A DNA stretch of 10,700 nt from Pirellulales bacterium (GTDB lineage Bacteria; Planctomycetota; Planctomycetia; Pirellulales; Thermoguttaceae), in NCBI GenBank assembly GCA_030605745.1, contig JAUWHT010000057.1, forward strand, positions 1-10,700. Direction: 5' to 3'. Below are positions 1 through 6,820 of this stretch, piece after piece. The translations under genes were made by a program, and so were the position numbers. Within the stretch, counting starts at the first letter, position 1, and each line of letters begins with the position of its first letter. The notes under the pieces were generated by a model that saw nothing but the letters and a program-made list of their open reading frames with translations, was not told where the DNA came from and did no database searches.

Positions 1-2
1 TG

Positions 3-128
3 GCGTACATCCGGTATCCGGTTCATGTTAGCGACCTGCAGCGAGAGGACTGGGTCGAACAACGAGAAAATGTTCTAACATCAGCATTAGACCGCTATAA
101 ACCCAAGAAATCCTTGCCAACATCGTGA
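3..128 (+). CDS. C-terminal end of an unidentified protein (partial, 5' end outside window)
   Basis: An open frame enters from the left edge and ends at TGA 126-128, giving 41 residues that begin AYIRYPVHVSDLQREDW and finish KPKKSLPTS. The other two plus-strand frames stop early (36 codons or fewer). The peptide is mixed, charged and amphipathic, as expected for the end of a soluble protein, and has no low-complexity bias. I do not recognise the family. Its base composition is as AT-rich as the isomerase-like gene that follows on the same strand, so it could be the preceding member of that locus. A chance open frame of this length is possible, so the call is tentative. Confidence 0.35.
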   Translation, partial: AYIRYPVHVSDLQREDWVEQRENVLTSALDRYKPKKSLPTS

Positions 129-195
129 GGCACTACCCAAAAAAGGGAACGGGGTGTTTCTTCTCTTGTGGGCATTGGAAGTATCCAGCGTCGAC

Positions 196-224
196 TTGAC
201 AACGTCGCGCAGGTGGTTAGACTA
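196..224 (+). promoter_or_regulatory. Predicted sigma70-type promoter of the isomerase-like gene
   Basis: A perfect -35 hexamer TTGACA (196-201) is followed by a 17-bp spacer and TAGACT (219-224), which matches the -10 consensus at 4 of 6 positions. Transcription would start near 231 and leave a leader of about 65 nt before the ATG at 296. It closely resembles the promoter found before the hydrolase-like gene at 5752-5780. Confidence 0.5.
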
Positions 225-285
225 CAAGTGTATGCCGTTTGCAGGAGCCGTTCCTGTCCGGATGATGCCGTGAAACAATCGAATT

Positions 286-289
286 GGAG
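286..289 (+). promoter_or_regulatory. Ribosome binding site that sets the isomerase-like start at 296
   Basis: GGAG lies 6 nt before ATG 296. An in-frame TTG at 284-286 overlaps this site and has no Shine-Dalgarno of its own in a suitable position. The ATG is therefore preferred, and the protein then begins directly with the twin-arginine signal. Confidence 0.65.
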
Positions 290-295
290 ACTATC

Positions 296-1744
296 ATGCA
301 AAGGCAAGTTGGACGAAGAGAGTTCCTGCAACTGGCAGGAGCCGGGACTGCGCTGTGCCTTGGTGGTTCGAGCATTCTGGCGTTTGGTGCAAATCCGAAA
401 GGATCAAAGCTCATAAGCCCGGGATGTAGAAGAACAAAGGTCAAAGTTGCCAGACTTTACATGGCAACTCCACACGGCCACTGGCCCAAACCGACGTTGA
501 ATTTTCAAGATGAAATCCGGTTTTATGAATCGGAGTTCGCCAAACTAAAAGACGAGTTGTCTGACATAGAGTTCGTTGTCGATGAGCTGGTCACTTCTCC
601 TGGGCAGGTTGGCTCGATCAAAAGCAGATTGAAAGATGTTGACGGCATCATGGCGATCCATTTTAACAATGGGGTAAGGCCAATTCTCAATGAGATTCTT
701 AGCGTAGGTCGGCCCACGACGGTTTTCGCCGTTCCATATTCCGGCCATGATTGGGTGGGTTTCGGCGCTCTGCAGAAACAACCACTGGGAGCGAAAATGG
801 CGTGCATGCTCACCAGTGATTATCGACAACTGGCGGTTGCCATTAGACCTTTCCGTGCGATTCACCATCTAAGAGAAGCCAAAATCCTTAACCTTACAAC
901 TCGATCATTTGCGAAGTATGCTGACGACATGAAGAACAAGTTCGGCACGGAGATTAAGCCTGTCGAACTCAAACGAGTGATCGATGCCTGTAATGCCGTT
1001 GACGATAACGAAGCAAAGGCAGAGGCCGATCGATGGACCAAAGGAGCCACAAAAGTTGTGGAACCGTCCGCGAAAGAGATTTTCAAGTCCTGCAAGCTGG
1101 CACTGGCTTTTGAAAAGCTGTTGGATGAGGAAGATGCGACTGTGATGACCGCCGACTGCTACGGCAGCATGTTCCGCCCGCTCTGCCAGTCTTACGCCTA
1201 CCCCTGCCTTGGTTTTTGCCGGTTGAACAACATGGGATTGGGCGGCATCTGTGAATCGGATTTACAATCTGCCATGACCCACATTCTGTTCCAGGGATTG
1301 GTGGGAAAGCCCGGTTTCATAAGCGATCCCACGATGGATGAATCCAAGAACAGCATCATTCTGGCCCACTGCTTGGGTACAACAAAGATGGACGGGCCGG
1401 ATAAACCGGCTGCTCCATACAAGCTGCGCACGGTTATGGAACGTCAAGAAGGGGTTACGCCACAGGTGAAGATGCGCATCAGCCAGAAAGTTACCCAGAC
1501 GAAGCTGGTGGGTACCGGGCTGTTACCTTACTTCACCGGTGAGATCATCGACGCCCCAGTGGCGATTGACATGGACAGAGGATGTCGTACGAAGATCACA
1601 GTCAAGATAAACGGTGATGCAGAGAAGCTGTGGAAAAACTGGGCACACGGGCTCCACCGCGTGACATGCTACGGAGATATCACCAAGGAACTCGCGCATT
1701 TCTGCAGGTTCAAGGAAATCAAGATGGTAAATGAGGCAGTATGA
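296..1744 (+). CDS. Tat-exported L-fucose/L-arabinose isomerase-fold protein
   Basis: This is a 482-residue protein. The N-terminus has a twin-arginine signal (GRREFLQLAGAG, residues 6-17) and a short hydrophobic stretch, so it should be folded in the cytoplasm and then exported by Tat. The body resembles the L-fucose/L-arabinose isomerase superfamily, which are metal-dependent aldose-ketose isomerases. The clearest match is the C-terminal half: GICESDLQSAMTHIL (317-331), then GKPGFISDP (337-345), IILAHC (354-359) and a terminal HGLHRVTCYGD (451-461). As I recall, the E. coli FucI metal ligands are Glu337, Asp361 and His528. Here Glu320 and Asp344 have the same 24-residue spacing, and His451 or His454 could supply the third ligand. 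It is shorter than FucI (about 590 residues) and close to AraA (about 500). Export is unusual for these normally cytoplasmic enzymes. The substrate is unknown, and a binding or non-catalytic role is possible. Base composition is visibly lower in GC than the genes after 1769. Confidence 0.75.
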   Translation: MQRQVGRREFLQLAGAGTALCLGGSSILAFGANPKGSKLISPGCRRTKVKVARLYMATPHGHWPKPTLNFQDEIRFYESEFAKLKDELSDIEFVVDELVTSPGQVGSIKSRLKDVDGIMAIHFNNGVRPILNEILSVGRPTTVFAVPYSGHDWVGFGALQKQPLGAKMACMLTSDYRQLAVAIRPFRAIHHLREAKILNLTTRSFAKYADDMKNKFGTEIKPVELKRVIDACNAVDDNEAKAEADRWTKGATKVVEPSAKEIFKSCKLALAFEKLLDEEDATVMTADCYGSMFRPLCQSYAYPCLGFCRLNNMGLGGICESDLQSAMTHILFQGLVGKPGFISDPTMDESKNSIILAHCLGTTKMDGPDKPAAPYKLRTVMERQEGVTPQVKMRISQKVTQTKLVGTGLLPYFTGEIIDAPVAIDMDRGCRTKITVKINGDAEKLWKNWAHGLHRVTCYGDITKELAHFCRFKEIKMVNEAV

Positions 1745-1768
1745 CGACTGTCCCCTTCCGAGTCCCTG
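1745..1768. other. 24-bp convergent junction
   Basis: The plus-strand isomerase-like gene and the minus-strand hydrolase-like gene end tail to tail here. I see no hairpin with a T-run on either strand, so any termination must occur inside the opposing gene or be Rho-dependent. Base composition changes across this point, with the right side richer in GC. Confidence 0.5.
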
Positions 1769-4700
1769 TCACCTCTGGACTTCCTGATCGTGGACCGTGA
1801 GCACGAGCATCGGGCGGGTGCTCTCAATTCGCATTTCCGACCAGCAGGCATGATCGCCGGACGGGTTGTCGGCCGGCCCGACGTCGGCGATCAGTTTGAT
1901 TTGCACCCGCCGGCCGGCCCAACGCGACAGGTCGGCCTCAAGTGGTGTCCACGCATGGCGGATCCATTGTTTCTCGGCCACGATGGTCTCTGTTCCGCCG
2001 GGCTCGACCACCGCGATGCGAAATAGGATCCCGTCGGCCGGGTCGCTGCCGTCGGCCTTGCCGATCTGGCAGCGGAAAGCGGCCTTCGGCTCACTAGGTA
2101 GTTCGACCGGATCGAACAAGGCCAGTGCGTAACCCACGCCGCCCTTGTACGGCGGATGCATGAAGAGGCATTCCTTGGTAACTCCACCGCAGGTCCTCTT
2201 CTTCGTGAAGTCTACCGTGGCACTCGTCGTGGCCCTGTTGGCGAGCGTCAGACGTTCTTCCGCAGCCCCTCGCAGCCGCTGGCCAGTTTGGAACCGTTTG
2301 GGCATCGCAGCCACCGGAACGATCTCCTTTTTGGCCTTCAGCCACCACTTTCGCTGGTAGCTAAGCCCGCCTGCGACCACCTCGAGCGGCACCACGCGGA
2401 CCTCTTCCTGCTGGGGCCGGTCGAGCGGAAACTCCAACTGCACCGTCTTTTCCGGCTCCAAGGTGATCTTTGATGCCTGTCCGGCAAGGCTGACTTCCCC
2501 TTCAGTAGCAGCCGGCAAGTGCGGCGTAAGGTCGAGATGATACGCGCGGTCGATCGTCAACCGCGCATCCACCAGGGGAACCACCGTAAAGTCGATCCAC
2601 GCACCGTCGAATTGCTGCCACAACCGCGCACCCGGGCGCGCGTCAACAGGCACACGGAACGTGTGCTGCGTCTTGCCGTCAACTTGCACGCTTTCGCCGG
2701 GGACCACCTTTTCCCGATCGCACTTCAGCACAAGGTCCGGCACGGCTCCCGGCGTAAGCAAATAACTGAATGCCTTGGCCACCGGCACGACGTAGACCAG
2801 GCCACGGCTCAGCCGGGTTTCGGCCGGGCCGATCGGCTGGCCCGCTTCGTCCAGCGCTACCGCAGTTGCCGAGCGGCCATCCAGTGAAACGCCGAACGAC
2901 GAGCACTTGCCGACCGGGATTACCTCGATAGTGCCGTCGTCACGCTTGTGCACGATCAGTTGGCCGTCGCAGGCCGCCTTGTCGAAGCGGGTGAACCGGC
3001 CGCGGCCGTCGGCATAAATGTATACCGGCGAGTCCACGTAATCGGCCCGATGACCGTCGATCAGCTTGCTCCACGCAACCAGCTTGCCGTCGCGCGTGTC
3101 GGCGGCGAACCAGCCGTTAGGCGGCAGTTCGCCGTCGGGCGTTTTCCAGGTCTCCGTCGGATGGCCGTTGACCACGACTTTTAGGCCGTTGGAGTACGTC
3201 GTGACAATCTGCGACCGCCGGTAAGCGCCCGTCGCTACCGCGGCACTGGTATCCAACAGCTTGCCGCGCTCGTCGGCGTAGTGGATGTCGGTGGCAATTT
3301 CCTGGGCGTACCGGGCGTGGACCTGTTGCAGATTGAAATAGCTCCGCACCGTGTTGGTCATACCCCCTGCACGAATCAGGAACCCCGTGTGACCGAACGC
3401 CAGCGTGGCCGCCAGGAAGCGGTCGAACTGGGCTTCTCGCTCCTCGGGCGTGAAGTCGCGCCACTGTTGGTAGCTGAAAAACATGAAGGGGTAACCCATG
3501 CCGAAATTGCAGCACAGTGGGTGCAGCTTGCGCAGATCGAAGTCGACCAGCCACGGGTTTTCCGGAAGCTTGGCCAATTGGTCCTGGGCATAGTTGCCGT
3601 CGGTCAGCCCGCAGTAGTACCAGTGGTTGTTGCCCTCGCTGTAGACCGGTCCGTTCCAGGTCTTCTTCTGGTGCAGCATGATCTCGCCGTAGGCGTAGAA
3701 GGTGGCGGCGAAGGTGCCGGCGCCGGGCACCCGGGCGTCGAAATCGCAATACTGCCAGGGCCTGACTGCCGTATGCACGTCGCAGTAAGCCGTATCGAGT
3801 TGGAATTTCTCTTGAATCACTGGCGCCAACTTGGCTTCGAATTCAACCGCCCGCGCCGGTTTCGGGTTGTAGCATCGCGCCCAGGACCTTCGCCAATCGC
3901 CGTTGGAAGTCCGTGTTACGCAGTCTTCGTTCCAATGCTCGTTGACCGGGGCGAGGTCGGTGTATTGGTTGTAGATGCCGTACCTGAATCCGAGAGCTCG
4001 AATCTTCCGGGCATAATCCGCTTGTCCTTCGTCGCCGCCTTTGCCGGGCGCGGCCCGGGTGCGGAAAGTGAAGCTCTCGCAGCCGTCGCGCCAGCCGGTT
4101 TCGTGGTCGGTAATCACGACCTTGGTCATGCCGTATCGGGCGACGTTCTTCCAATGAGTATAGTCGCGTTGTCGATTCGAGGCGCCGTGTGCCCGCCAGA
4201 GCCGCTCGCCGGCAACGTGCATCCACGGCGATTTGGGATTGGGGATGTTCGGCAGCACTTCCTCAAACCGCGGTGATACGGTCAGGAACAACCGCTCGAA
4301 GCAGTCGTTCCGCCGGCCGTCGGTCTTGGGCAGGTAGCGCGAGCCGCCGTTGTACGTCACACCCGCCTCGGTCACTTCGTTGGCTGCCCAAAGCGCCGAA
4401 GCATTTGACCGATAGTAGTCGATCAGTGCCATCAGGAACAGGGGCTTGTTGGGCGGCCCGGCGACAAGGACCGCCGGTCGGTGCCGATCGCAGGTGAGAT
4501 ACGGCAGCGTGACCAGTCGAGGGTTGTCCACCCCGACGGCTTTGCCGATGCGGAACTCGCCCACTCCGCCGCCTGCACATTTCACGTCGACCACCAGCGA
4601 CTTCTGCCAGAGGCGAAAGGTGTAAGTCACCTCGGCCGTGTGGTTGCCCCATTTGCACTGCCACGACGAGACGACCGTATCGCCAACTTGTTCGCAGCGC

Positions 4701-5680
4701 AGCAGTTTGGTGTTTTCCGGCGTTGGCAACTCCGACTTGCCGTCTGTGGCAAAGTAAATGCCGCCCTGGGCCATTGGCTGAAACGCGCCGGCCGCATCGA
4801 CCCATTCAGCCGTCACGTCGCTCAGCGTGCCGGTGACCGGCTTGTAGCGATAGACCAAGTGACCGTCGCTGCCGCGATAGTGGAACTCGAACGTGTCGCC
4901 CGACTTTTCAAGGCCAACCTTGAACTCGGTCGTGAGGTTGTCCGGCAGGATGGTTTCCTCTCGCGTGGGGAACGGCAGCCGACCCGGCCCGGTGTTGGTT
5001 CCAACCGTTTGTCCGGGCAGTGGGTCGATTCCCCGCTTGGGCCGCGGCTCGAAGGTAAGCGGCGGCAACTGCTCCCGGTAAATAGCCAGGTTGTCGAAGT
5101 AGAGCAACCGATCGTCCTTGTTCCGTCCGCCGGTAATTTCGATACCTTCGAGAACCACATCGTCTTGCACAGCCGCAAGCTGCTGTGGGTTCAACCGGCG
5201 ATGCATTACCCACCACTCTTTCCAGCGCACCCTTCCCATCGAGACACGAATTGGCTGGTCGTCACGACCGCGCAGCAAGACATACACCTCAACCTGTGGT
5301 GTGCTTTTGTCCGGGGCCCAGGCCAAGTTGTTGCCGTAGACCCAAAAATTCACGCAATCCAGCGGCCCGGGGACCGGCACGGGCTTAGGTGGACGCAGCA
5401 CGACGCGGGGCGCATCGCCTTCGCCGCGGTAGACGAGTTTGCCCACGTGCTTGCCCCAAAGTTGTTGTTCGCGCGATCGGACAAACGTGGCCACGGCATC
5501 GTGGCACTCGACGGTCCATCCATCGAGGTTCTCGAAATCCACAAGCGGCTGTCGCACGTCCTCCGTTCGGTTGGCCCAGTCCATTTCGTATGGCCGCCGG
5601 CCGACCGATTCGTCGGCCGCAGCAACCGCAGTAAGAATCCATAGGACCGAAAGCATCAAAAGAAATCTGGTACTGGTCAT
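1769..5680 (-). CDS. Large secreted multidomain protein with a glycoside-hydrolase-like barrel
   Basis: This is a 1303-residue protein with a Sec signal peptide (MTSTRFLLMLSVLWILTAVA, then ADES). ATG 5680 is chosen because AGGAG sits 8 nt upstream and the signal peptide starts there. An upstream in-frame ATG at 5767 would add 29 non-signal-like residues and overlap the promoter. Domains as read: a lectin/CBM-like beta-sandwich (about 45-205, ending LLYFDNLAIYRE); a mostly beta region (about 245-470) like the sandwich preceding many GH barrels; a probable TIM barrel (about 485-800) with strand-like VVITDHETGW, FRYGIYNQYTD and LDTAYCDVHT; beta-rich domains; and a C-terminal sandwich (about 1155-1290). 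Candidate catalytic residues are Asp634 (AYCDVHT) and Glu682 (GPVYSEGNNHW), 48 residues apart. This layout recalls the alpha-N-acetylgalactosaminidase families GH101 and GH129 (DUF5696-type), but I cannot assign a family. It is last of three codirectional genes and has its own promoter. Confidence 0.65.
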   Translation of the reverse strand: MTSTRFLLMLSVLWILTAVAAADESVGRRPYEMDWANRTEDVRQPLVDFENLDGWTVECHDAVATFVRSREQQLWGKHVGKLVYRGEGDAPRVVLRPPKPVPVPGPLDCVNFWVYGNNLAWAPDKSTPQVEVYVLLRGRDDQPIRVSMGRVRWKEWWVMHRRLNPQQLAAVQDDVVLEGIEITGGRNKDDRLLYFDNLAIYREQLPPLTFEPRPKRGIDPLPGQTVGTNTGPGRLPFPTREETILPDNLTTEFKVGLEKSGDTFEFHYRGSDGHLVYRYKPVTGTLSDVTAEWVDAAGAFQPMAQGGIYFATDGKSELPTPENTKLLRCEQVGDTVVSSWQCKWGNHTAEVTYTFRLWQKSLVVDVKCAGGGVGEFRIGKAVGVDNPRLVTLPYLTCDRHRPAVLVAGPPNKPLFLMALIDYYRSNASALWAANEVTEAGVTYNGGSRYLPKTDGRRNDCFERLFLTVSPRFEEVLPNIPNPKSPWMHVAGERLWRAHGASNRQRDYTHWKNVARYGMTKVVITDHETGWRDGCESFTFRTRAAPGKGGDEGQADYARKIRALGFRYGIYNQYTDLAPVNEHWNEDCVTRTSNGDWRRSWARCYNPKPARAVEFEAKLAPVIQEKFQLDTAYCDVHTAVRPWQYCDFDARVPGAGTFAATFYAYGEIMLHQKKTWNGPVYSEGNNHWYYCGLTDGNYAQDQLAKLPENPWLVDFDLRKLHPLCCNFGMGYPFMFFSYQQWRDFTPEEREAQFDRFLAATLAFGHTGFLIRAGGMTNTVRSYFNLQQVHARYAQEIATDIHYADERGKLLDTSAAVATGAYRRSQIVTTYSNGLKVVVNGHPTETWKTPDGELPPNGWFAADTRDGKLVAWSKLIDGHRADYVDSPVYIYADGRGRFTRFDKAACDGQLIVHKRDDGTIEVIPVGKCSSFGVSLDGRSATAVALDEAGQPIGPAETRLSRGLVYVVPVAKAFSYLLTPGAVPDLVLKCDREKVVPGESVQVDGKTQHTFRVPVDARPGARLWQQFDGAWIDFTVVPLVDARLTIDRAYHLDLTPHLPAATEGEVSLAGQASKITLEPEKTVQLEFPLDRPQQEEVRVVPLEVVAGGLSYQRKWWLKAKKEIVPVAAMPKRFQTGQRLRGAAEERLTLANRATTSATVDFTKKRTCGGVTKECLFMHPPYKGGVGYALALFDPVELPSEPKAAFRCQIGKADGSDPADGILFRIAVVEPGGTETIVAEKQWIRHAWTPLEADLSRWAGRRVQIKLIADVGPADNPSGDHACWSEMRIESTRPMLVLTVHDQEVQR

Positions 5681-5688
5681 TTCTTGGT

Positions 5689-5693
5689 CTCCT
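5689..5693 (-). promoter_or_regulatory. Ribosome binding site that sets the hydrolase-like start at 5680
   Basis: The minus strand reads AGGAG here, 8 nt before ATG 5680-5678. The translated protein then begins with a clean Sec signal peptide, which supports this start over the longer in-frame option at 5767. Confidence 0.75.
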
Positions 5694-5720
5694 GGGGGGT
5701 GGGGGAGATGACCGGTATAG

Positions 5721-5736
5721 TGGCTACAGAAAGCCA
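5721..5736 (-). other. Small hairpin in the hydrolase-like gene's leader
   Basis: TGGCT (5721-5725) and AGCCA (5732-5736) form a perfect 5-bp stem around a 6-nt loop. It lies between the predicted transcription start (near 5745) and the Shine-Dalgarno. No T-run follows, so it is not a good terminator. It could affect translation or mRNA stability, or be chance. Confidence 0.25.
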
Positions 5737-5751
5737 AGGTAGGCAATTGGC

Positions 5752-5780
5752 ATTCTACACCCGCCACAGGTGCCTGTCAA
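5752..5780 (-). promoter_or_regulatory. Near-consensus sigma70 promoter for the hydrolase-like gene
   Basis: On the minus strand there is a perfect -35 TTGACA (5780-5775), a 17-bp spacer (5774-5758) and TAGAAT (5757-5752), which matches the -10 consensus at 5 of 6 positions. Transcription would start near 5745 and give a leader of about 65 nt. The element sits just after the stop codon of the DUF1573 gene, so the hydrolase-like gene can be expressed independently of the two genes before it. A short palindrome, ACAGG(TG)CCTGT at 5766-5777, overlaps the end of the -35 box and the start of the spacer and could serve as an operator. Confidence 0.6.
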
Positions 5781-5785
5781 ACGGA

Positions 5786-6787
5786 TTATCCGCTTTCGCT
5801 CGGCATCACCCGAACGTAGGACATGACCTCGAGCGTATTGCCGGGATTGCGATCCGTCTCGATGCGAATCTTCCCGCTCACCTTCCCCGACGCCTCGCCA
5901 GCAGTAAAGGTGACCGGGAGCAGATGTAAAGTTTTTGCTGTCTGGGGTACGCTGCACTTGAATCGGTCGTCGTCGCAACGGACGGCGACGATCCGAAACA
6001 GTTCCCGGCCTTGGACCACCAATTGCTTGGTTACCGTCTGCCCCGTCTCGACCACGCCCAGCATCAGCGGCGACGGCCGGATTCTGAGCGCGCGAACCAC
6101 CGCCCCCTCAACCGCTACCGGAACACGCGACGCCTGCTTGCGCAAATCGTTGGTCACCAGCGCCAGGTGGTCGCGAATGTAGCCCGCCGGAGCATCGTCC
6201 TCGAGCGTGACCAACAGGTCGTAAGTCACCTGTCCCAGTGCGCGGGAGGTTTCCACGGCTTGGGCATGAATGTGCGGATTAGCGGATTCAACGCTCTTGA
6301 TCCGCCAATCGTCTCGGCCGGCATAATTGATGCTCACCTTCCGCCGGGCGCTGGTCCCCTGAGCAACCGAGCCGAACTGCACCACTCCCGGCTGCACGAC
6401 CACGTCGCTGCGGATGTAGCTGTGGGTGTGCAGTTGGACTTCTGCCGGGAACGGCAGATCGAAGACGACCGTCAGCGTGGAATCCTTTCGGCCCAGAAAG
6501 CTGCGCGTGTCCAACGCGACCACGATCTCAGATTTATCCCAGGTTTTCAGTGTCCGCTTGGTGATCTGCGGGATGGTACATCCACAACTCGAGCGGACCG
6601 CCGAGATATGGGCGGTTTCTTCGTAGATGTTTTCGAGCAAAAAGCGGTGTTCGACCTTGGCCCCGCGGGCAACCGTGCCGAAGTCGTGGCTCGTATGATC
6701 GAACATCTCTTTGGCCCAGTCCTGACCAAAACCGGTCGAAGCGGCCGGCAGGAACAACAGCAGTGCAAACAAAATCCTCCGTGTCAC
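5786..6787 (-). CDS. DUF1573 protein with three Ig-like (ASH-type) repeats, secreted
   Basis: This is a 333-residue protein starting at GTG 6787, which has GGAG 9 nt upstream. A longer in-frame TTG start at 6802 overlaps that site and is less likely. The N-terminus is a Sec signal (VTRRILFALLLFLPAASTGFGQ). The first repeat (about 29-71) carries the DUF1573 signature HDFGTVARGAKVEHRF, followed by VRSSCGCT with two close cysteines (Cys68, Cys70). Two more divergent copies follow: VQPGVVQFGSVAQGTSARRK (about 131-175) and IRPSPLMLGVVETGQTVTKQ (about 236-281). The fold is expected to be beta-sandwich domains of the ASH/PapD-like kind. DUF1573 proteins are abundant in Planctomycetota and Bacteroidota, and their molecular role is unknown; binding or structural roles in the cell envelope are usually supposed. 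The gene starts 33 bp after the fusion-protein gene ends, so the two are probably co-transcribed. Confidence 0.85.
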   Translation of the reverse strand: MTRRILFALLLFLPAASTGFGQDWAKEMFDHTSHDFGTVARGAKVEHRFLLENIYEETAHISAVRSSCGCTIPQITKRTLKTWDKSEIVVALDTRSFLGRKDSTLTVVFDLPFPAEVQLHTHSYIRSDVVVQPGVVQFGSVAQGTSARRKVSINYAGRDDWRIKSVESANPHIHAQAVETSRALGQVTYDLLVTLEDDAPAGYIRDHLALVTNDLRKQASRVPVAVEGAVVRALRIRPSPLMLGVVETGQTVTKQLVVQGRELFRIVAVRCDDDRFKCSVPQTAKTLHLLPVTFTAGEASGKVSGKIRIETDRNPGNTLEVMSYVRVMPSESG

Positions 6788-6796
6788 GACTAAATT

Positions 6797-6800
6797 CTCC
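6797..6800 (-). promoter_or_regulatory. Ribosome binding site that sets the DUF1573 start at 6787 (GTG)
   Basis: The minus strand reads GGAG here, 9 nt before GTG 6787-6785. It lies within the 33-bp gap after the fusion-protein gene. Its presence argues for GTG as start codon rather than the TTG at 6802-6800, which overlaps it. Confidence 0.55.
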
Positions 6801-6820
6801 AAAGGCTATTATGGCGTGCT

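Larger units (their letters stand above)
129..295 (+). other. Intergenic leader region of the isomerase-like gene
   Basis: This 167-bp stretch separates the left-edge partial frame from the isomerase-like gene. It holds a sigma70-type promoter (196-224) and a small perfect hairpin in the predicted 5' leader: CAGGA 242-246 pairs with TCCTG 252-256 around a 5-nt loop. The Shine-Dalgarno follows at 286-289. A weak CCC-A6-GGG hairpin near 136-147 lacks a following T-run and is not convincing as a terminator. Confidence 0.4.

Noticed and set aside
3281..4276. 331-codon plus-strand open frame opposite the hydrolase-like gene
   Set aside because: It lies wholly inside a gene with a signal peptide and recognisable domains. 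Its product is low in recognisable motifs, and long antisense frames are common in GC-rich DNA.
4481..5644. 387-codon plus-strand open frame opposite the same gene
   Set aside because: It is an antisense shadow with no domain, no export signal and no convincing ribosome binding site.
5733..5751. GCCAA/TTGGC inverted repeat as a terminator of the DUF1573 gene
   Set aside because: The stem is only 5 bp with a 9-nt loop and no T-run on the minus strand.
5681..5767. Longer start (ATG 5767) for the hydrolase-like gene
   Set aside because: The extra 29 residues are not signal-like, cover the promoter region and place the signal peptide internally. ATG 5680 has a good AGGAG.
6011..6793. 260-codon plus-strand frame opposite the DUF1573 gene
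   Set aside because: It is antisense to a clear DUF1573 protein and its product shows no recognisable domain.
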